In this document: positions 1-11,205 of the stretch, one piece after another
Position numbering within the stretch: the stretch's first letter is position 1
Layout of the letters: the number at the start of each line of letters is the position of its first letter
DNA from: Chrysemys picta bellii
Lineage: Eukaryota > Chordata > Testudines > Emydidae
Direction of reading: 5' to 3'
Length of the DNA stretch: 64,000 bases
Assembly (NCBI RefSeq): GCF_011386835.1
Contig: NC_088801.1
Coordinates: 15,176,824 to 15,240,823 of the forward strand
The notes under the pieces: model-generated
What the model was told of the DNA's origin: nothing
The model's database searches: none
What the model saw: the letters and a program-made list of their open reading frames with translations, nothing else
Position numbers and translations under genes: made by a program

Positions 1-772
1 GCTGTAGCCATCTTTAGAAATTTCACATTGGTACCTTCTTTGCATTTTGCCAAATATTCAGTGAAAGTGTTCTTAAAATGAAGAACATGTGCTGGGTCAT
101 CCATCCAAGACTGCTATAACCTGAAATATATGGCAGAATGCAGGAGGAGACATACAATTCTCCCCCAAAGAATTCAGTGACAAATTTAATTAACACACTC
201 TTGTAACGAGTGTCATCAACATGGAAGCATGTCCTCTGGAATGGTGGCTGAAGCATGAAGGGGCATATGAATGTTTAACATATCTGGCACGTAAATACCA
301 TGCAGTGCTAGCTACAAGAGTGCATGCCAACGTCTGTTCTCCCTTTCAGGTGACAATGCTGCCCGCTTCTTAACAATATCTCCTGCAAATGTAAACAAAC
401 TTGTTTGAGCGATTGGCTCAACAAAAAGTAGGACTGAGTGGACTGTTAGACTCTACAGTTTTACATTGTTTTGTTTTTGAGTGCGGTTATGTAAACAAAA
501 AATCTAAATTTGTAAGTTGCACTATGGTACTTGTATGAGGTGAATTGAAAAATGCTTTCTTTTGTTTATCATTTTTACATTGCAAATATTTGTAATAAAA
601 ATAAAGTGAGTACTGTACACTTTCAATTCTGTGTTGTATTTGAAAATGTAGAAAAACATCCAAAATATTTAATACATTTTGATTGGTATTCTATTGTTTA
701 ACAGTGTGATTAAAACTGCGCTTAATCACAATTAATTTTTTGGAGTTAACTGAGATTAATCGATACCCCTAG
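1..772 (+). mobile_element. hAT DNA transposon, 3' remnant
   Basis: The 5' side is cut off by the window edge. The plus strand carries a decayed hAT C-terminal dimerisation region (separate entry), then an AT-rich 3' untranslated part with AATAAA near 595. It ends around 772 in alternating ATTAATC/GATTAA motifs and the terminus CGATACCCCTAG. The order transposase C-terminus, AT-rich tail, terminal repeat is normal for an autonomous hAT element. I judge it a turtle hAT copy from the motif and from general resemblance; no alignment was run. Confidence 0.6.
233..420 (+). pseudogene. hAT transposase C-terminal dimerisation domain, decayed
   Basis: Reading from 233 gives PLEWWLKHEGAYECLTYLAR, followed by a segment in which the usual PCERLFS-type motif is corrupted, then SPANVNKLV near 390-410. 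The spacing EWW, LA-KY, a core ending in S-F, then NVNKLV follows the hAT family C-terminal domain, which mediates transposase dimerisation. Frameshifts around 340-375 and a TGA after LV make it non-functional. The 77-residue open frame on the opposite strand at 23-256 is a shadow. Catalytic residues lie upstream, outside this window. Confidence 0.6.
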
Positions 773-1839
773 TTGAAAGATATTGTTTAGTAAAGCTAAG
801 TATACAGAGTGGTGTATTATGGCAATTGTGTTCATAAAAACGTGGGGTATGGAAACATACAGATCCAGCCTTCTCCATTCCCCACTTCTAGTGGCACCTT
901 ACAACTAGACAATGATCAGGATGTTTTTTTTTTTCTTTTTTGGTTGCTGGGAGACTATCAATAGAATTGACAAGTTTGAAAAACAGTAAGACTTCTCTTG
1001 AGATGGATAAAACTCAGAGCAGAGTTATTTAAAACATTGAGTTCTAACTTTCTCAGTGCTTATACCACAGCAGAAATCAGAAGAGAGAAATGTAAGTGGT
1101 TCAAAGCCTAAGCTGTAAGGGATATGCCATTCTCGTAACTTCTGCTCTTTTGCCTTTAGCTACAGTGGTGGATGGGAGCTCTGGATTCTCTGCATACATG
1201 TGATGGGATCATAAAGATTTTACAATAAAATAGTGGTTTGGTTTTGTTTACCCCCCCCCCCCTTCTTCCACACCCCAGCATACATAGGAGGTTTTACTTA
1301 ATCCAGCTGTCCAAGAAGTAGATCAAACCGGTTTTACTGATTTATATGGTACTTTATACAAGAAACTTCCATTCAAGTCTTTTCTCAAAAGAGATTTTAT
1401 TAGCCTTTTCATAATTCTCTAAGGAATCCTACCTTTTTATAGAAGCAGAATGGAGGCTTGCTGAATTATGCCTGTTAGTAAACCAGGTATCGGCCAAAAC
1501 AGAGTCTGTCAGTCATTGTCAAAGCCTAATACCACTACTCTGTACTTTTTTCAATGCTTTTTCTCACTGTTCTTACCGGAAATTAAAGTGTGTGTGTTAT
1601 AGAAGCAAATAGTTAATGGGTGTGGGGGAGAGAAGGAAGACAGGCCCCTTGGTTTCTGTCCCCAAAAAGATAGAATTGAGTATTGCTCTAGCCTCTCCTC
1701 TCCATTTTGGAGAGGAAACAATAGCAGACTTATTAAACATACAAGTTCAGGAACTTGGCCCAGTGTTTGTTGACTGGTAAAGTGTATCTCTTTGGTGACA
1801 GGGCCATAGAAGTACCTTAGTGCTTCAGAATCAGTCCCT
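773..1839. other. unannotated AT-rich sequence
   Basis: No coding region or recognisable repeat seen apart from a 12-base C run at 1251-1262. Interrupted short frames only. Confidence 0.5.
1251..1262. repeat. poly-C tract
   Basis: Twelve consecutive C bases following TGTTTA. Length is probably variable between individuals and prone to sequencing error. Confidence 0.9.
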
Positions 1840-1990
1840 GTGAGATAAGGAAGTGCTACCTATCCCCATTTTACAGATGGGCAATTGAGGCTTAGCGGTT
1901 GTGACCTGTTGAAGGTTAGACAAGAAATCTGACAGAGCAGGGAATTGAACCCTGGCCTCCTAAAGCCCAGGCTAGTGTGCTAATGACAGG
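1840..1990 (-). repeat. MIR-like SINE fragment
   Basis: Contains CCCCATTTTACAGATGGGCA, then a GAGGCTTAG block, and later GGAATTGAACCCTGG. These are the diagnostic conserved pieces of the MIR/CORE-SINE family, here in reverse orientation (the tRNA-like B-box region lies to the right). It is strongly diverged, as expected of an ancient amniote SINE. Confidence 0.7.
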
Positions 1991-2256
1991 ATCGTAAAAG
2001 GAATGGTGCTAGAATCTGACAAAAAAAAAGTTAATCAATTTAAATGAGAGAGGAGTTACTTTCATTCAGAATTTCTCCTTATAAAAATTGGCTTAAACTC
2101 TTGCAGTTGGCTAAAGTAGTCCTGGCTATATGGCCATTTAGTGCTGCTTATCTACATTTAAAAAAGTCTTGAATAGTTTATCATCCTACTCCTAAACATG
2201 TATCATTGTGCCAAACAAATTTACATATACCAGCTGCTTAAAAATCACTATTTTAT

Positions 2257-2259
<3 letters not shown>

Positions 2260-2310
<51 letters not shown>
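2260..2310. repeat. (CA)n microsatellite
   Basis: About 25 uninterrupted CA units following TATACG and followed by an AT-rich stretch. Likely polymorphic in length. Confidence 0.97.
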
Positions 2311-2315
<5 letters not shown>

Positions 2316-2428
2316 TATATTTATATATAATATTCTTATCTCTTGGTTTATCATTAACATAGTAATTAATGAACCGGTGGGATTGACCCATAGACTTCAT
2401 TCACCCCCCAGAGTGTAGAGGTGCATAG

Positions 2429-3308
2429 TGTGACAGATTTTTGTTACCAATTTGCCTGAGGCATCAGGTGATTAGGCTGAGGCCGCAGGATTGTTAGGGG
2501 AGGAGATGAAGGATAACACCAAGTGATTAATTTTAAAGCTTTATTAATTAAATAACAGCAGTGAGTGCTGGGAACGCTTTTACGTTACTTGGAGGAAGAA
2601 AGAAAGTGTTAATGTCCCAGCCCTAGCCCACATTCATACTCACACACGCATGACCCAAGGCTGGCCAAGCCTGGGTGTAATGTAAGAAGAAGAGTGGGGA
2701 AGGGTGGATGAGAGTTCTGTCCTGTGCACAGGCCGTTGAGGATTTGCTGTTGATTTTTGACTTGCTTCGGCTTTTAGGAGGGTTTTTAAGTTTGGGTTTT
2801 TTTGGGGGGTGTTTTGTTCAGGGACCTCTGTCCCCTGTGGTTTGTTTTAGTTGAAACTTGCTTTTTGCGGCTTTTTTTAGCTTTCCCAAAACACACCAGC
2901 TTCAGGGACACAAGACTTTGTTTGTTTGTTGTTGGCTTTTGCCGTTTTACTAGTTTTTGCAGCCTCTGCAATCCTGCTTAGCTTAGGTTTTTTTTTATGG
3001 CTGATTGGGGTTGGAATTTAGGCTCCCGTCTTTCTTGGCAGGTAGCCGAGGGTCGGTTGTGTGCAGTAGCCTTAGGCTGAAGTCAGCCTCTTATCTTTAG
3101 ACCTAGCTGGAGCGTTGAGTTAATCCATGTCTTCCCCCCCCTTACACCTTCGGCCTCTTGCAACCTGCAAAGGAACCTTTCACTCCACACTCACATCTTT
3201 AACCCTTCCCAAAATACCTTGCAATACCTGCAACAATATTAGCAACGTACAATGCTGATCTGCCTCCCCAGGGGACCCCCTTAGGGAGGGGGCCATTCGG
3301 TTGTGACA
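2429..3308 (-). mobile_element. solo LTR, 880 bp, with ATAG target-site duplication
   Basis: The block starts TGTGACAG and ends GTTGTGACA, so it has TG...CA ends with a short TGTGACA terminal match. It is flanked by ATAG at 2425-2428 and ATAG at 3309-3312, a perfect 4-bp target-site duplication. On the minus strand an AATAAA signal lies at 2540-2545, close to the left end, which sets the orientation as minus. No internal gag, pol or env sequence is present, so it is a solo LTR left by recombination between two LTRs. A 4-bp duplication is common for class I endogenous retroviruses, but the family is not identified. The 61-residue open frame inside is lysine-rich by composition and unlikely to be a gene. 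Confidence 0.8.
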
Positions 3309-3312
3309 ATAG

Positions 3313-5047
3313 GACTTTTTATCATATATTATTGCCTGCTAGTTACTCAGGTTAACGTAAGTCCCAGGGAAAGTGCTCCCTTTCCCCACATACACCTACT
3401 TTTCTATTGTTCTAGCAGTACAGGAAAGCACAGTACAGGGTGACACTGCTGTACTGCTTTTTTTTTTTTTTTTTTTTTTCAGCTTGTCCTCCTTTCACTT
3501 GAAGTGTCACCAGGGTGTCAAAGCACAAATATCACCAATCATTTAAACTAGATTACTATAATCACTGCATTTTATCATATATTTTTTTTAAGGTTCCGTG
3601 TTGCAGAACAGGCTAACTGGCACATATCAGGATACTTGCAACTTCTGAACTGTGCTCTTCACTTTATTCCAAACTTTGTTAATGCCATGACCTACAAACC
3701 CTTTCTAATGTCAATGGGCTTTGAAAGAAGCCCTTCTGTGATTAACGTAATGGGAGGGGGCAGAGGGAGAGACCTTTTTTTAAGGCAATGAAAAAATGGA
3801 CAAATTGTTCAATTATTGTTCATGGCAGTTACCAAAATCAATGAGTCTTCAAATGTAACTTCTCCCATAAATCATTAGGTCAGACGCCTTAACAATGTCT
3901 GTCACTATCCTATTAAATTACTCACCCAGGTAATACTTAACAGTACACTTCACTTGGAACAATGTTGTAATGTATTGATGGTGCCTAATAAATATAGTAG
4001 CCTGCTCATGCAGTGTAAAGGTGGAAGACATACAAGTGAGAAGTAGGTAAAGAAGGAAAAGACACCCATCCATAGAGTTGAGTATTGAAATGCTGGACTG
4101 ATATGATGTCCTGCAAAATTCCTACTCACTAATTATTAGAGATGGGTTGGACTGGTTAGCCTTTGATCTGGTATCTTCAAACATGGAGGATGTAGACTTA
4201 GTTATATAAACTAGGCTGAATTCTCAATTCAGCCATGAAATGGTGAACTTTATCATGTGGAATGTTGTCATTTCTGGACTAAATTTCGTAAGTTCAGAAA
4301 ATATTTTAAGTGGCATGAACTCTGTAATACATCACACTAATATTGAACACACTAGCAAACCACTCAATTGTCTAAATAATTGCATTCAGTTGTTTGGATA
4401 TTCAAAACTTGCAGCCTTATTTGCAGGAAATAGGCAATGGAAATTATTCATCTGGCCATATTGGATGGGGCAGATGCTTAGCTGGTGAAGTCAATGGTAC
4501 TATGCTGATTATACTGAGACTCTGTCCCAGAGATGATGTCTTAGCAGTGAAACATTTAACCATGTTGATATTCTAAAATCATCCCGAATGCCTGACTCAG
4601 AATTCCTTCCCTGTGCCCATCTTGTTTCAGAGGGTTACTAAACTGTTGGTGGCCATGCCAGCAGAAAATTACATCCCCATTTGACCCAGTTGTGTGTGGA
4701 GGTTTAAACAAGGCTCCCCACTTCTTACTCCTTCCACCTACTATGAGTGAGTGGGAAATAAATCAACCCATGCAGGGAATGCAAGTGGGTCAGTATGTAG
4801 TCTAAGGGGCAATCTAGCCCCAAGTAACTATTTATAGCATGTATAACAATACTGAGAGGCAAAACACTTTTTAAAGTAACCATAGTGCAGAGTGGGAAAG
4901 AATTTCACCTGGGATGAAAATTCTGCAAAATATTTCATTTCAGTCTTATCGAAACACTTGGACTAAATAATACAATAGTACAAATAAAACAGTTTTTTTT
5001 TCTAATTGATGGGAAATAGTCACTGTTCTCTGGGAAAATTTTGGCCA
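3313..5047. other. unannotated sequence with a T tract
   Basis: AT-rich, no convincing gene. A 22-base T run sits at 3458-3479. Short open frames near 4240-4576 have no recognisable motif. Confidence 0.5.
3458..3479. repeat. poly-T tract
   Basis: Twenty-two consecutive T bases. It could be the tail of a retrotransposed element on the minus strand, but no element body was recognised next to it. Confidence 0.9.
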
Positions 5048-5055
5048 CCTATAGG

Positions 5056-5381
5056 TCAGGGGTCAGCAATGTTTGGCACGCGGCTCGCCAACGTTTGGCA
5101 TGCGGCTCGCCAGGGTAAGCACCCTGGCGGGCCAGGCCAGTTTATTTACCTGCTGACACAGCAGGTTCGGCCAATCACGGCCCCCACTCGCCGCGGTTCG
5201 CCGTCCCGGGCCAATGGGAGCAGCAAAAGCGGCGCGGGCGAGGGATGTGCTGGCCGCGGCTTCCCGCCGCCCCCATTGGCCCGGGACGGCGAACCTGCCA
5301 CATCAGCAGGTAAATAAATTGGCCCGGCCCACCAGGGTGCTTATCCTGGCGAGCCGGGTGCCAAATGTTGCCGACCCCTGA
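5056..5381. mobile_element. hAT-type MITE with 8-bp TSD CCTATAGG
   Basis: Termini are TCAGGGGTCAGCAA and, inverted, TTGCCGACCCCTGA. Both sides carry CCTATAGG (5048-5055 and 5382-5389), the 8-bp duplication expected for hAT. The interior is GC-rich and largely self-complementary: a ttatttacctgctgac segment near 5143 and a CGCCGTCCCGGGCCAATGGG segment near 5200 have inverted counterparts at 5270-5320. The 103-residue open frame across it is a composition artefact. It is non-autonomous. Confidence 0.88.
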
Positions 5382-5761
5382 CCTATAGGTATCTACCTTA
5401 CTAAATAAATGGCTCTTCTACCTCAGCACACATGTCCTGAATCCCATTTTGTTTTTTTGCTCTGCATTTAATAAGTATCCTAGATTGAGGGTCCATCCTG
5501 CAGTTCCTCTGCATACAGAGGTCCTAGCAAAATAAACCTTCCAGAACAATAATTTTTAAAAACATAAATTGAAAGAATGTCATCTCCCAGTCTCAATCTT
5601 GCAAACACATTGTTAATTTTGTAGACCTGTTTCAATAAAATAAAATGTCACCATTATATAGAATTCATGGTGTACAATATAACCTACAAAGGAACAACTG
5701 TATTAAACAACATCAGGCACTACTCCTGTTGCTCTATTCATTGTTCAGAATAGTGTAACAC

Positions 5762-5986
5762 AAGGGTGGGCAAACTACAGCCCAGGGGCCGCATCCGGCC
5801 TCCAGACATTTTAATCTGGCCCTCGAATTCCCGCCAGGGAGCAGGGTCTGCCACTTGCCCTGCTCTGGCACTCCAGAAGCAGCGATATGTCCCCCTCTGG
5901 CTCCTATGCATAGAGGCAGTCAGGGGGTTCTGCACACTGCCCCAGCCCCAAGCATTGCCCCCACAGCTCCCGTTGGCTGGGAACTA
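5762..5986 (+). mobile_element. hAT-type MITE, one end only
   Basis: Begins CAAGGGTGGGCAAACTAC followed by AGCCCAGGGGCCGCATCC. This is a terminal sequence typical of abundant non-autonomous hAT copies in reptiles. The matching inverted end (expected GTAGTTTGCCCACCC) is absent, so the copy is truncated near 5986, where GC-rich sequence stops abruptly. No TSD could be assigned. Confidence 0.6.
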
Positions 5987-6139
5987 AAATATTTGCCTTT
6001 TTATTGGTGTCATACAATTGAGAACATCGTGTAGAGTAGCATGGAATCAGCTCTAGTATGAATTCCCTGACCTTTGAGTTATCCTGTGTGTTTATATTTA
6101 AAAAAAAACAAAAACCAAACTTGCTGATGGTCCCAGTTA

Positions 6140-6260
6140 GGGTGACCAGATGTCCCGATTTTATAGGGACAGTCCTGATATTCTGGACTTTTGTCTTATA
6201 TAGGCGCCTATACCCTCCCACCCCCTGTCCCGATTTTTCACACTTGCTATCCTGTCTCCC
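6140..6260. mobile_element. 121-bp TA-flanked MITE (copy 1)
   Basis: Starts GGGTGACCAGATGTCCCGAT and ends with a degraded inverted copy (CTGTCTCCC), with TA on both sides (6138-6139, 6261-6262). The interior includes CTTATATAGGCGCCTAT. A second copy with intact termini lies at 62208-62326. TA duplication suggests a Tc1/mariner-type transposase acting in trans; the superfamily is inferred from the TA only. Confidence 0.75.
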
Positions 6261-6462
6261 TAGTCCCAGTCTTTATAATGAGCTAATCCCCAAAACTGGT
6301 TCTTAACACCCTTGAACTTTGGGATGTTTAAAGTCTAAATTGGGATCTGAATTTTGTGGCTTGAGCCTTATCTTTATTTTTCAATTTTCAATTATGATGC
6401 GAACTGCTTGATGACTAGCAAGAAAAACAAGGTACCCAGTCCCAATAGATGATGGAATAGAT

Positions 6463-6683
6463 CAGGGGTTCTCAAACTGGGGGTCAGGACCCCTCAGGGG
6501 GTCACGAGATTCTTATACGGAGGGGGCGTGAGCTGTCAACCTCCACCCCAAACCCTGCTTTGACTCCAGTATTTATAATGGCGTTAAATATATTTTAAAA
6601 AGTGTTTTTAATTTATAAGGGGGGGTCGCACCCAGACTTGCTATGTGAAAGGGGTCACCAGTAAAAAAGTTTGAGAGCCACTG
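6463..6683. mobile_element. hAT-type MITE with 8-bp TSD GAATAGAT
   Basis: Left end CAGGGGTTCTCAAACTGGGG; right end GTTTGAGAGCCACTG, its inverted near-match. Flanked by GAATAGAT at 6455-6462 and 6684-6691, a perfect 8-bp duplication. The copy is 221 bp with no coding capacity. Confidence 0.92.
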
Positions 6684-6902
6684 GAATAGATCAATGTGTA
6701 AGCTAAAGCTTGGTACAACACCCTATGCAGTCTCTGTGCTAGATGTTCTAATGAATGACTTCTTCCTTCTGGCACCACCAACAGATATCTCTGTGTTTCC
6801 CTATGGGATGGGGCAGCAGTCAGCTGTAAGGCAGATTTCAACAGGGCATTGGTAACTAGGTTGGAGGCCTCTTTGCTTCAGCTAGCCTCCTTGTTAGCAA
6901 TA

Positions 6903-6980
6903 TCAGGTAAAATCTTGGCCCTATTGCAGTCAATGGGAGTTCTATCACTGACTGGATTAGGGCCAGGATTTCGCCCACTT
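6903..6980. repeat. ancient MITE centred on a CCATTGACTTCAATGG-like palindrome
   Basis: The arms AAATCTTGGCCCTATTG and its inverted partner GGGCCAGGATTTCGCCC surround a degenerate TCAATGGGA centre. Related copies occur at 33935, 41286, 50466 and 55750. They are strongly diverged and probably old. Confidence 0.5.
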
Positions 6981-6983
6981 TAT

Positions 6984-8689
6984 TTAAACTAGTTCTCTAG
7001 AGGAAAAAGGATTCACACTTTGACAGAGCTTGGACTCCTTCCAAGTGCAGGCCCAGATCTATAGAAGTACAGAGCCAGAGAATTGTTTTATCGATTCAAA
7101 TGGGGCTAGTTACAGAGTATGGTACTGCTCAACTTGGGTCAGGGTGAGAGAACAGGGGCATTTAATTTCCACCTGTTGTGAAACTGACAATCATGGCTGG
7201 TAATATTTATTTGTATTACAGGTAATAAGACTATCACTCCTCACATCGCTCTAAAATTTGTATAGCTGTAATCCTCCGATACAAATCACTGGGGAGACAC
7301 TTTCATCTCACTTCTGAATGTGAAAATAGTACCATTTTTGAGTTGAGATGGATTCACTTGAGGAATGTAATGAGGAAAAATCCAGATGTGTTCACTAATG
7401 CATATCCCACATAGTCAGTCCTCCACTTACAGATGCAAGATGGAATATTTCTTTAGTTTTATGAACTATCAATATAATAAATGCTTTTATTCCTTTGCTG
7501 TTCCCTATACAAACTGAGTAGTGCCCTTTCCTTCTCTTGTATCACACTGAAGATGCGCTGTTATGCCTTATTGCTACAGAAGCTGTATTTCATTGTAGCT
7601 CAGTCTTCACTGCCTCTTTGAGATGGGCTTGCATTTTTTGTCCCTTTGTTTGCCAACTGCATTGATTTTCATAGTTATACCATATTTTATGTTTCTTAAT
7701 GAATTCCTGTCCACTGCTCCCATATCTAAATCAATGTTTTTAATTCCTTAAGAACTCCTCAGTAAGGATGGCTGTAATATTTATTTTTCTGACAGTTGTC
7801 TTTTTTGCTTGATGCTGAAGCAGCTTGCCATGACTGTTCCCTTCAGGTTGTGTATGATCATTTCTTTTATATGGCTGGAATCTAGAATTATTCACTATGG
7901 TCAAATCTAGGCAAACACTATTTCCATTTTTTATTTTCATCTGAAAACTTTCAGGACTGCAGCATTAACAAAATGACAGATAAGCTGCTTATTTGAAAAG
8001 TCATGTAACCTTTTTTCCAATCACTATTTTACTCATTGTGGAATTCGCTATGTTCTTAATATGTAACTGTTTTCAATGCAACAGTGATGGGAACAGAGCA
8101 TCTGAAGATTAATGTTCTTGGCATCACAGAATAGAATTAATCAATGAAATGGCATTTATAGCACAACCTGTTAAATTCCAAAAGTTGTCAGATGTCACTT
8201 CCTATTTCAAACCTGAAAGTGTCACCTTAAATTTCTTCTTACTGCAGGAGAATGTGGCTTAATTATGAACAAAAATACTTCACAAATGAACTGTACTCAG
8301 GACTTCCTTGCACAGCAAACTGTCCTGGCTATGTTGCATTAAGGGCTTTCCATCTGTTGTCTTATATTGGCTGAAAGATTTGGGTTGAAATCCTGGCTAC
8401 CCCATTGAAATCAATGGGAATTAATCAATTAACATCAATGAGGTGAAGATATGCAGTAATTGCATGCAGTGGTAGGTGTATTGTATCCATGCAGATAACT
8501 GGTGCACTGGCTGTTCAAGAAAGGCACATGAAGTGATTCTGAGACCATGGATCTGTGTTTTGTGTGCAGATCTGGGTTGCTGAGAGCAGAATATATATTT
8601 GAAGAGTTGGCAAACAAAACCCTGTATAGTTTTCCATTGGCCTGGGTGGAGCTCCATTCCTGGGAGTAGTTGAAATGAAGACAATACAT
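6984..8689. other. unannotated sequence
   Basis: No gene recognised. A weak palindrome-family motif lies at 8380-8420 (CCCATTGAAATCAATGGG). The 87- and 94-residue frames at 8421-8719 overlap each other in different frames and show no domain motif. Confidence 0.5.
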
Positions 8690-8744
8690 GGTGTCAGAAG
8701 TAAAAACTAACACTGGCATTCATGCAAAAAAAGGCAAAAATATT

Positions 8745-9533
8745 ACTTATGGACTTTGAAACTGGAAGTATTGTAGAGAACTGGACTAGGTGGAAGGAGT
8801 TAATGGAGCTGATCTTTGGAGGCAGATAAGTGGCCCACAGCACAAAAAGCTCTCCTTTTCTAATCTGTATTGGGCAAAAAGGCATGGATCTCAAGTGGCA
8901 AGATCACTGAAGCAGTGAGGGAAAAATTCAGACAGGCTGTTTGAATTATTTGAGGCCTATTGCTTTCCAAAGAAAAACGCCTCCATACAAAGAAATTCAC
9001 TGTGAGAAATCAGTGACCTATGGCAATGACTGAGTGGGTAACCTAGCTACAGCTGAAAAGACTGTACTTTCACTAAGGGGGGTGATGTGCTGAAGGATAA
9101 GGAGTAAGTTGTCCTCCAATAATTTCTTAACACTAAAAAAAGCCATTAGGCTAGCCACAGCACACAAGACCTCCACAGAGCTAATGAAAGTACTCACGAT
9201 TACTAGTCTCTGTGCGTATGACAAAACAGGTACAACTAGCAATCAGACATGCACATAACGAGATCAGGGTGCAACAGCAGAGCACCAGCCTCGTGCAACT
9301 TTAAAAGAGAAGCATATAGCAAAGATCCGCAACAGATTTGCATACTACAATTCACAACAAGAGGAATGTCCACCAGTGGGGGAGGAGATAGGCATGAAGT
9401 GCCACACAGCAAACCATTTTGCATGAGCATTGCAAACAGAAAAGTAGAGGGCATACAGTGCATGCAGCGGAACGCCTCCGAAGAGGTGTTTCACAAGAGT
9501 GTAGCTTTCTTTTTGGCTTACAATACAGAATGA
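8745..9533 (+). pseudogene. Gypsy-type gag remnant with degraded zinc knuckles
   Basis: Conceptual frames give DFETGSIVENWTRWKE near 8751-8798. FEAYCFPKKNAS near 8950-8985 matches the gag pattern of a tryptophan-rich start followed by FEAYC-PKKN. At 9335-9445 the order of C, C-P, KCH-, NHFA and C residues resembles two tandem CCHC zinc knuckles, with several cysteines lost. Gag would package the element RNA. Stop codons and frame changes occur throughout, and the 94-residue frame at 9249-9533 is only a fragment. It is not functional. Confidence 0.5.
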
Positions 9534-9764
9534 GAGAGAGGATAGTTACATATGTTTCATCGTTATCTTAACAAGACACTAGGGCACAAGTAAACTGCAT
9601 TCCTGAAATAGAAGCTAGGAAAAGTCTAGTCCATTACTATGACACAACATCCTGTTAGTCTTGCTGATACAGGTGATATTGAGGGCATCCACTCTGCCGA
9701 GTGGGGAAATGTAATGTTAAATGCAGGTACAAGGAAAAAGTCACTCTAGATTTCTATATGTAAT

Positions 9765-10880
9765 TGGGGTCTGAATGAGCTCTCCCTTGACACCTAATGC
9801 TGCACTTGTGGGGAAGATTTCAGGAGCTGACTGTGTTTGGATAGACCGGCTTACTCTGCCTATGTGCACAGCATGATATTGCTTTGTCAAAATGATCAAT
9901 TTTAGCTAGTTTGGGTTACAAATCACTCTAGTATTTGAATTCAAGGATCATGAAATGTTATCTGTACTGGATGACCTAAAGGGCAGCAGAACTGTGATTA
10001 GCCTGCCCTGATTGAGCTTCACCCTCCACTGAACCTCACTGCTAAGCAGGGGGTAGGGATGAGAAATCCCAGCCAAGATAAGTGGGTGGGGACTCTGCCT
10101 AAGTAGTCCTAGACATCCTATGACCTGCCCCTCTCTAGTGTTTAATGACAAAGCTGATTCGACTCAAGAATCCTTGTTTCCAGTTAGGAGAGTTCTAGGA
10201 ATCTCCCACTGCTGAGCAGGTCAAGGGACTAAGCCCCAAACCTAGTGTGGAAACAGTGAAAGGCAACACAAACTGCACTGGCAGTGAGGTTCCCCTCTAC
10301 CTGCTAAAATGACTGAGAGCTGGGTTAAGGGGTGGAGTGTTTGAATGTGACATTGCCGCAGTGGCCAGCGGTGACAGCAGAGATGGACTGAGGTAGCAGC
10401 TGAGGGACGGCAACAGTGACAGCAGCAACTGAGCCAGTTGTACAGGCAGCAGAGGCATTGCTCAACCCTTCCCCCTCTCTTCCCACCCCCCACGAGCACA
10501 CCTCTGAACTGTCTTCACCAATCAAGGGGTGCCAGAGAGGGGAGTGGTGTGTTAAAGGACATTTGTTTGTTTGGACTTTCACACTGCAAGGTAAGACTCT
10601 GAGGCAAAGGACACTCCCCCAACATGCTGTGGGAGGGAGTGTTTGCCTGTGGTCACATGCTTTTGAATTGTTTCCCCAAATTAACGTTGGGTCCCCTTTT
10701 TAAAGTTTTCCCCCTCCCCATATACAGACTCAGGGCTTGCCAGAGGGGAAGTATTGCCTCATAGAGGCACCTGGGATGGTGTTGGGTTGCAAAAGGTTCT
10801 ACTTTCTGTTAAGGGAAACCCCTGGACATTTAACCTGGCTTATGTTGCTGATGACTCCACTTGGCAGAAGGGTTACTTAC
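9765..10880 (+). mobile_element. 1,116-bp nested insertion (probable solo LTR) with 5-bp TSD GTAAT
   Basis: Begins TGGGGTCTGAATGAGC and ends GGGTTACTTAC. GTAAT precedes it at 9760-9764 and follows it at 10881-10885. Removing the insert and one GTAAT reconnects a single Gypsy pol reading frame, which independently supports the boundaries. It carries no long credible ORF; the frames at 10242-10703 overlap on both strands. A degenerate polyadenylation-like site sits near 10140. TG start and 5-bp duplication favour an LTR, but the CA end is imperfect, so the class is inferred. Confidence 0.6.
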
Positions 10881-10885
10881 GTAAT

Positions 10886-11205
10886 GAACACACCAGCCAG
10901 TATTGGGACTGACAGCTTTAAACTCATTAAACTTTGATAAAGCCTAATGGCAGTGGAAGCTACAAAAAGACCTCTTCACAGTAGAGGAAATTAAGAAAAG
11001 ATTTCCTGACTTGTTTGAAGGCATGGGATAGCTTCCCCCACCCCCAATATCCTGGTAGACCTCTCCAAATGCAGTTCCAGCACTGCAAAGGGCCCCAAAT
11101 GGAGAAGGACCTCCAGTGTCAGGAACATTTGGGTATAACTGAAAAGGTGGAACCATCACAATGGGCTAGCTTGAGGGTTGCAATAGAAAAGAGAAAATGC
11201 TAGTG
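10886..11205 (+). pseudogene. Gypsy-type pol fragment upstream of reverse transcriptase
   Basis: Just right of the GTAAT duplication a frame reads THQPVLGLTA, then LNS-LN. Near 11000 comes KKRFPDLFEGMG, and in another frame near 11118-11195 LGITEKVEPSQWASLRVAIE. These follow the Ty3/Gypsy order: protease end with ILGL, linker with FEG-G, then the RT entry GVI-KV-EP--W-S--V-V-K. At least two frameshifts and several stops are present, and the RT catalytic core is missing. Confidence 0.55.

Larger units (their letters stand above)
8690..11205 (+). mobile_element. decayed Ty3/Gypsy-like retrotransposon interior, split by a nested insertion
   Basis: TGGTGTCAGAAGT at 8690-8702 resembles a tRNA primer-binding site next to a 5' LTR. 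It is followed in order on the plus strand by gag-like sequence (8745-9533), a protease-end-like stretch running up to 9764, and pol sequence leading into reverse transcriptase (10886-11205). The interior is broken by many stops and frameshifts, lacks most of pol, and is interrupted at 9765-10880 by another element. Assignment to Ty3/Gypsy rests on the gag motifs and the pre-RT motif. No intact LTR pair was found. Confidence 0.55.

Noticed and set aside
23..256. 77-codon minus-strand open frame
   Set aside because: Lies opposite the plus-strand hAT transposase remnant, whose hAT motif is readable in order. Treated as a shadow frame.
2260..2310. CRISPR-like array
   Set aside because: A simple CA dinucleotide repeat without spacers, in a vertebrate genome.
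5006..5317. 103-codon plus-strand frame
   Set aside because: Runs across the boundary of a hAT MITE with an exact TSD, so it is not an ancestral gene.
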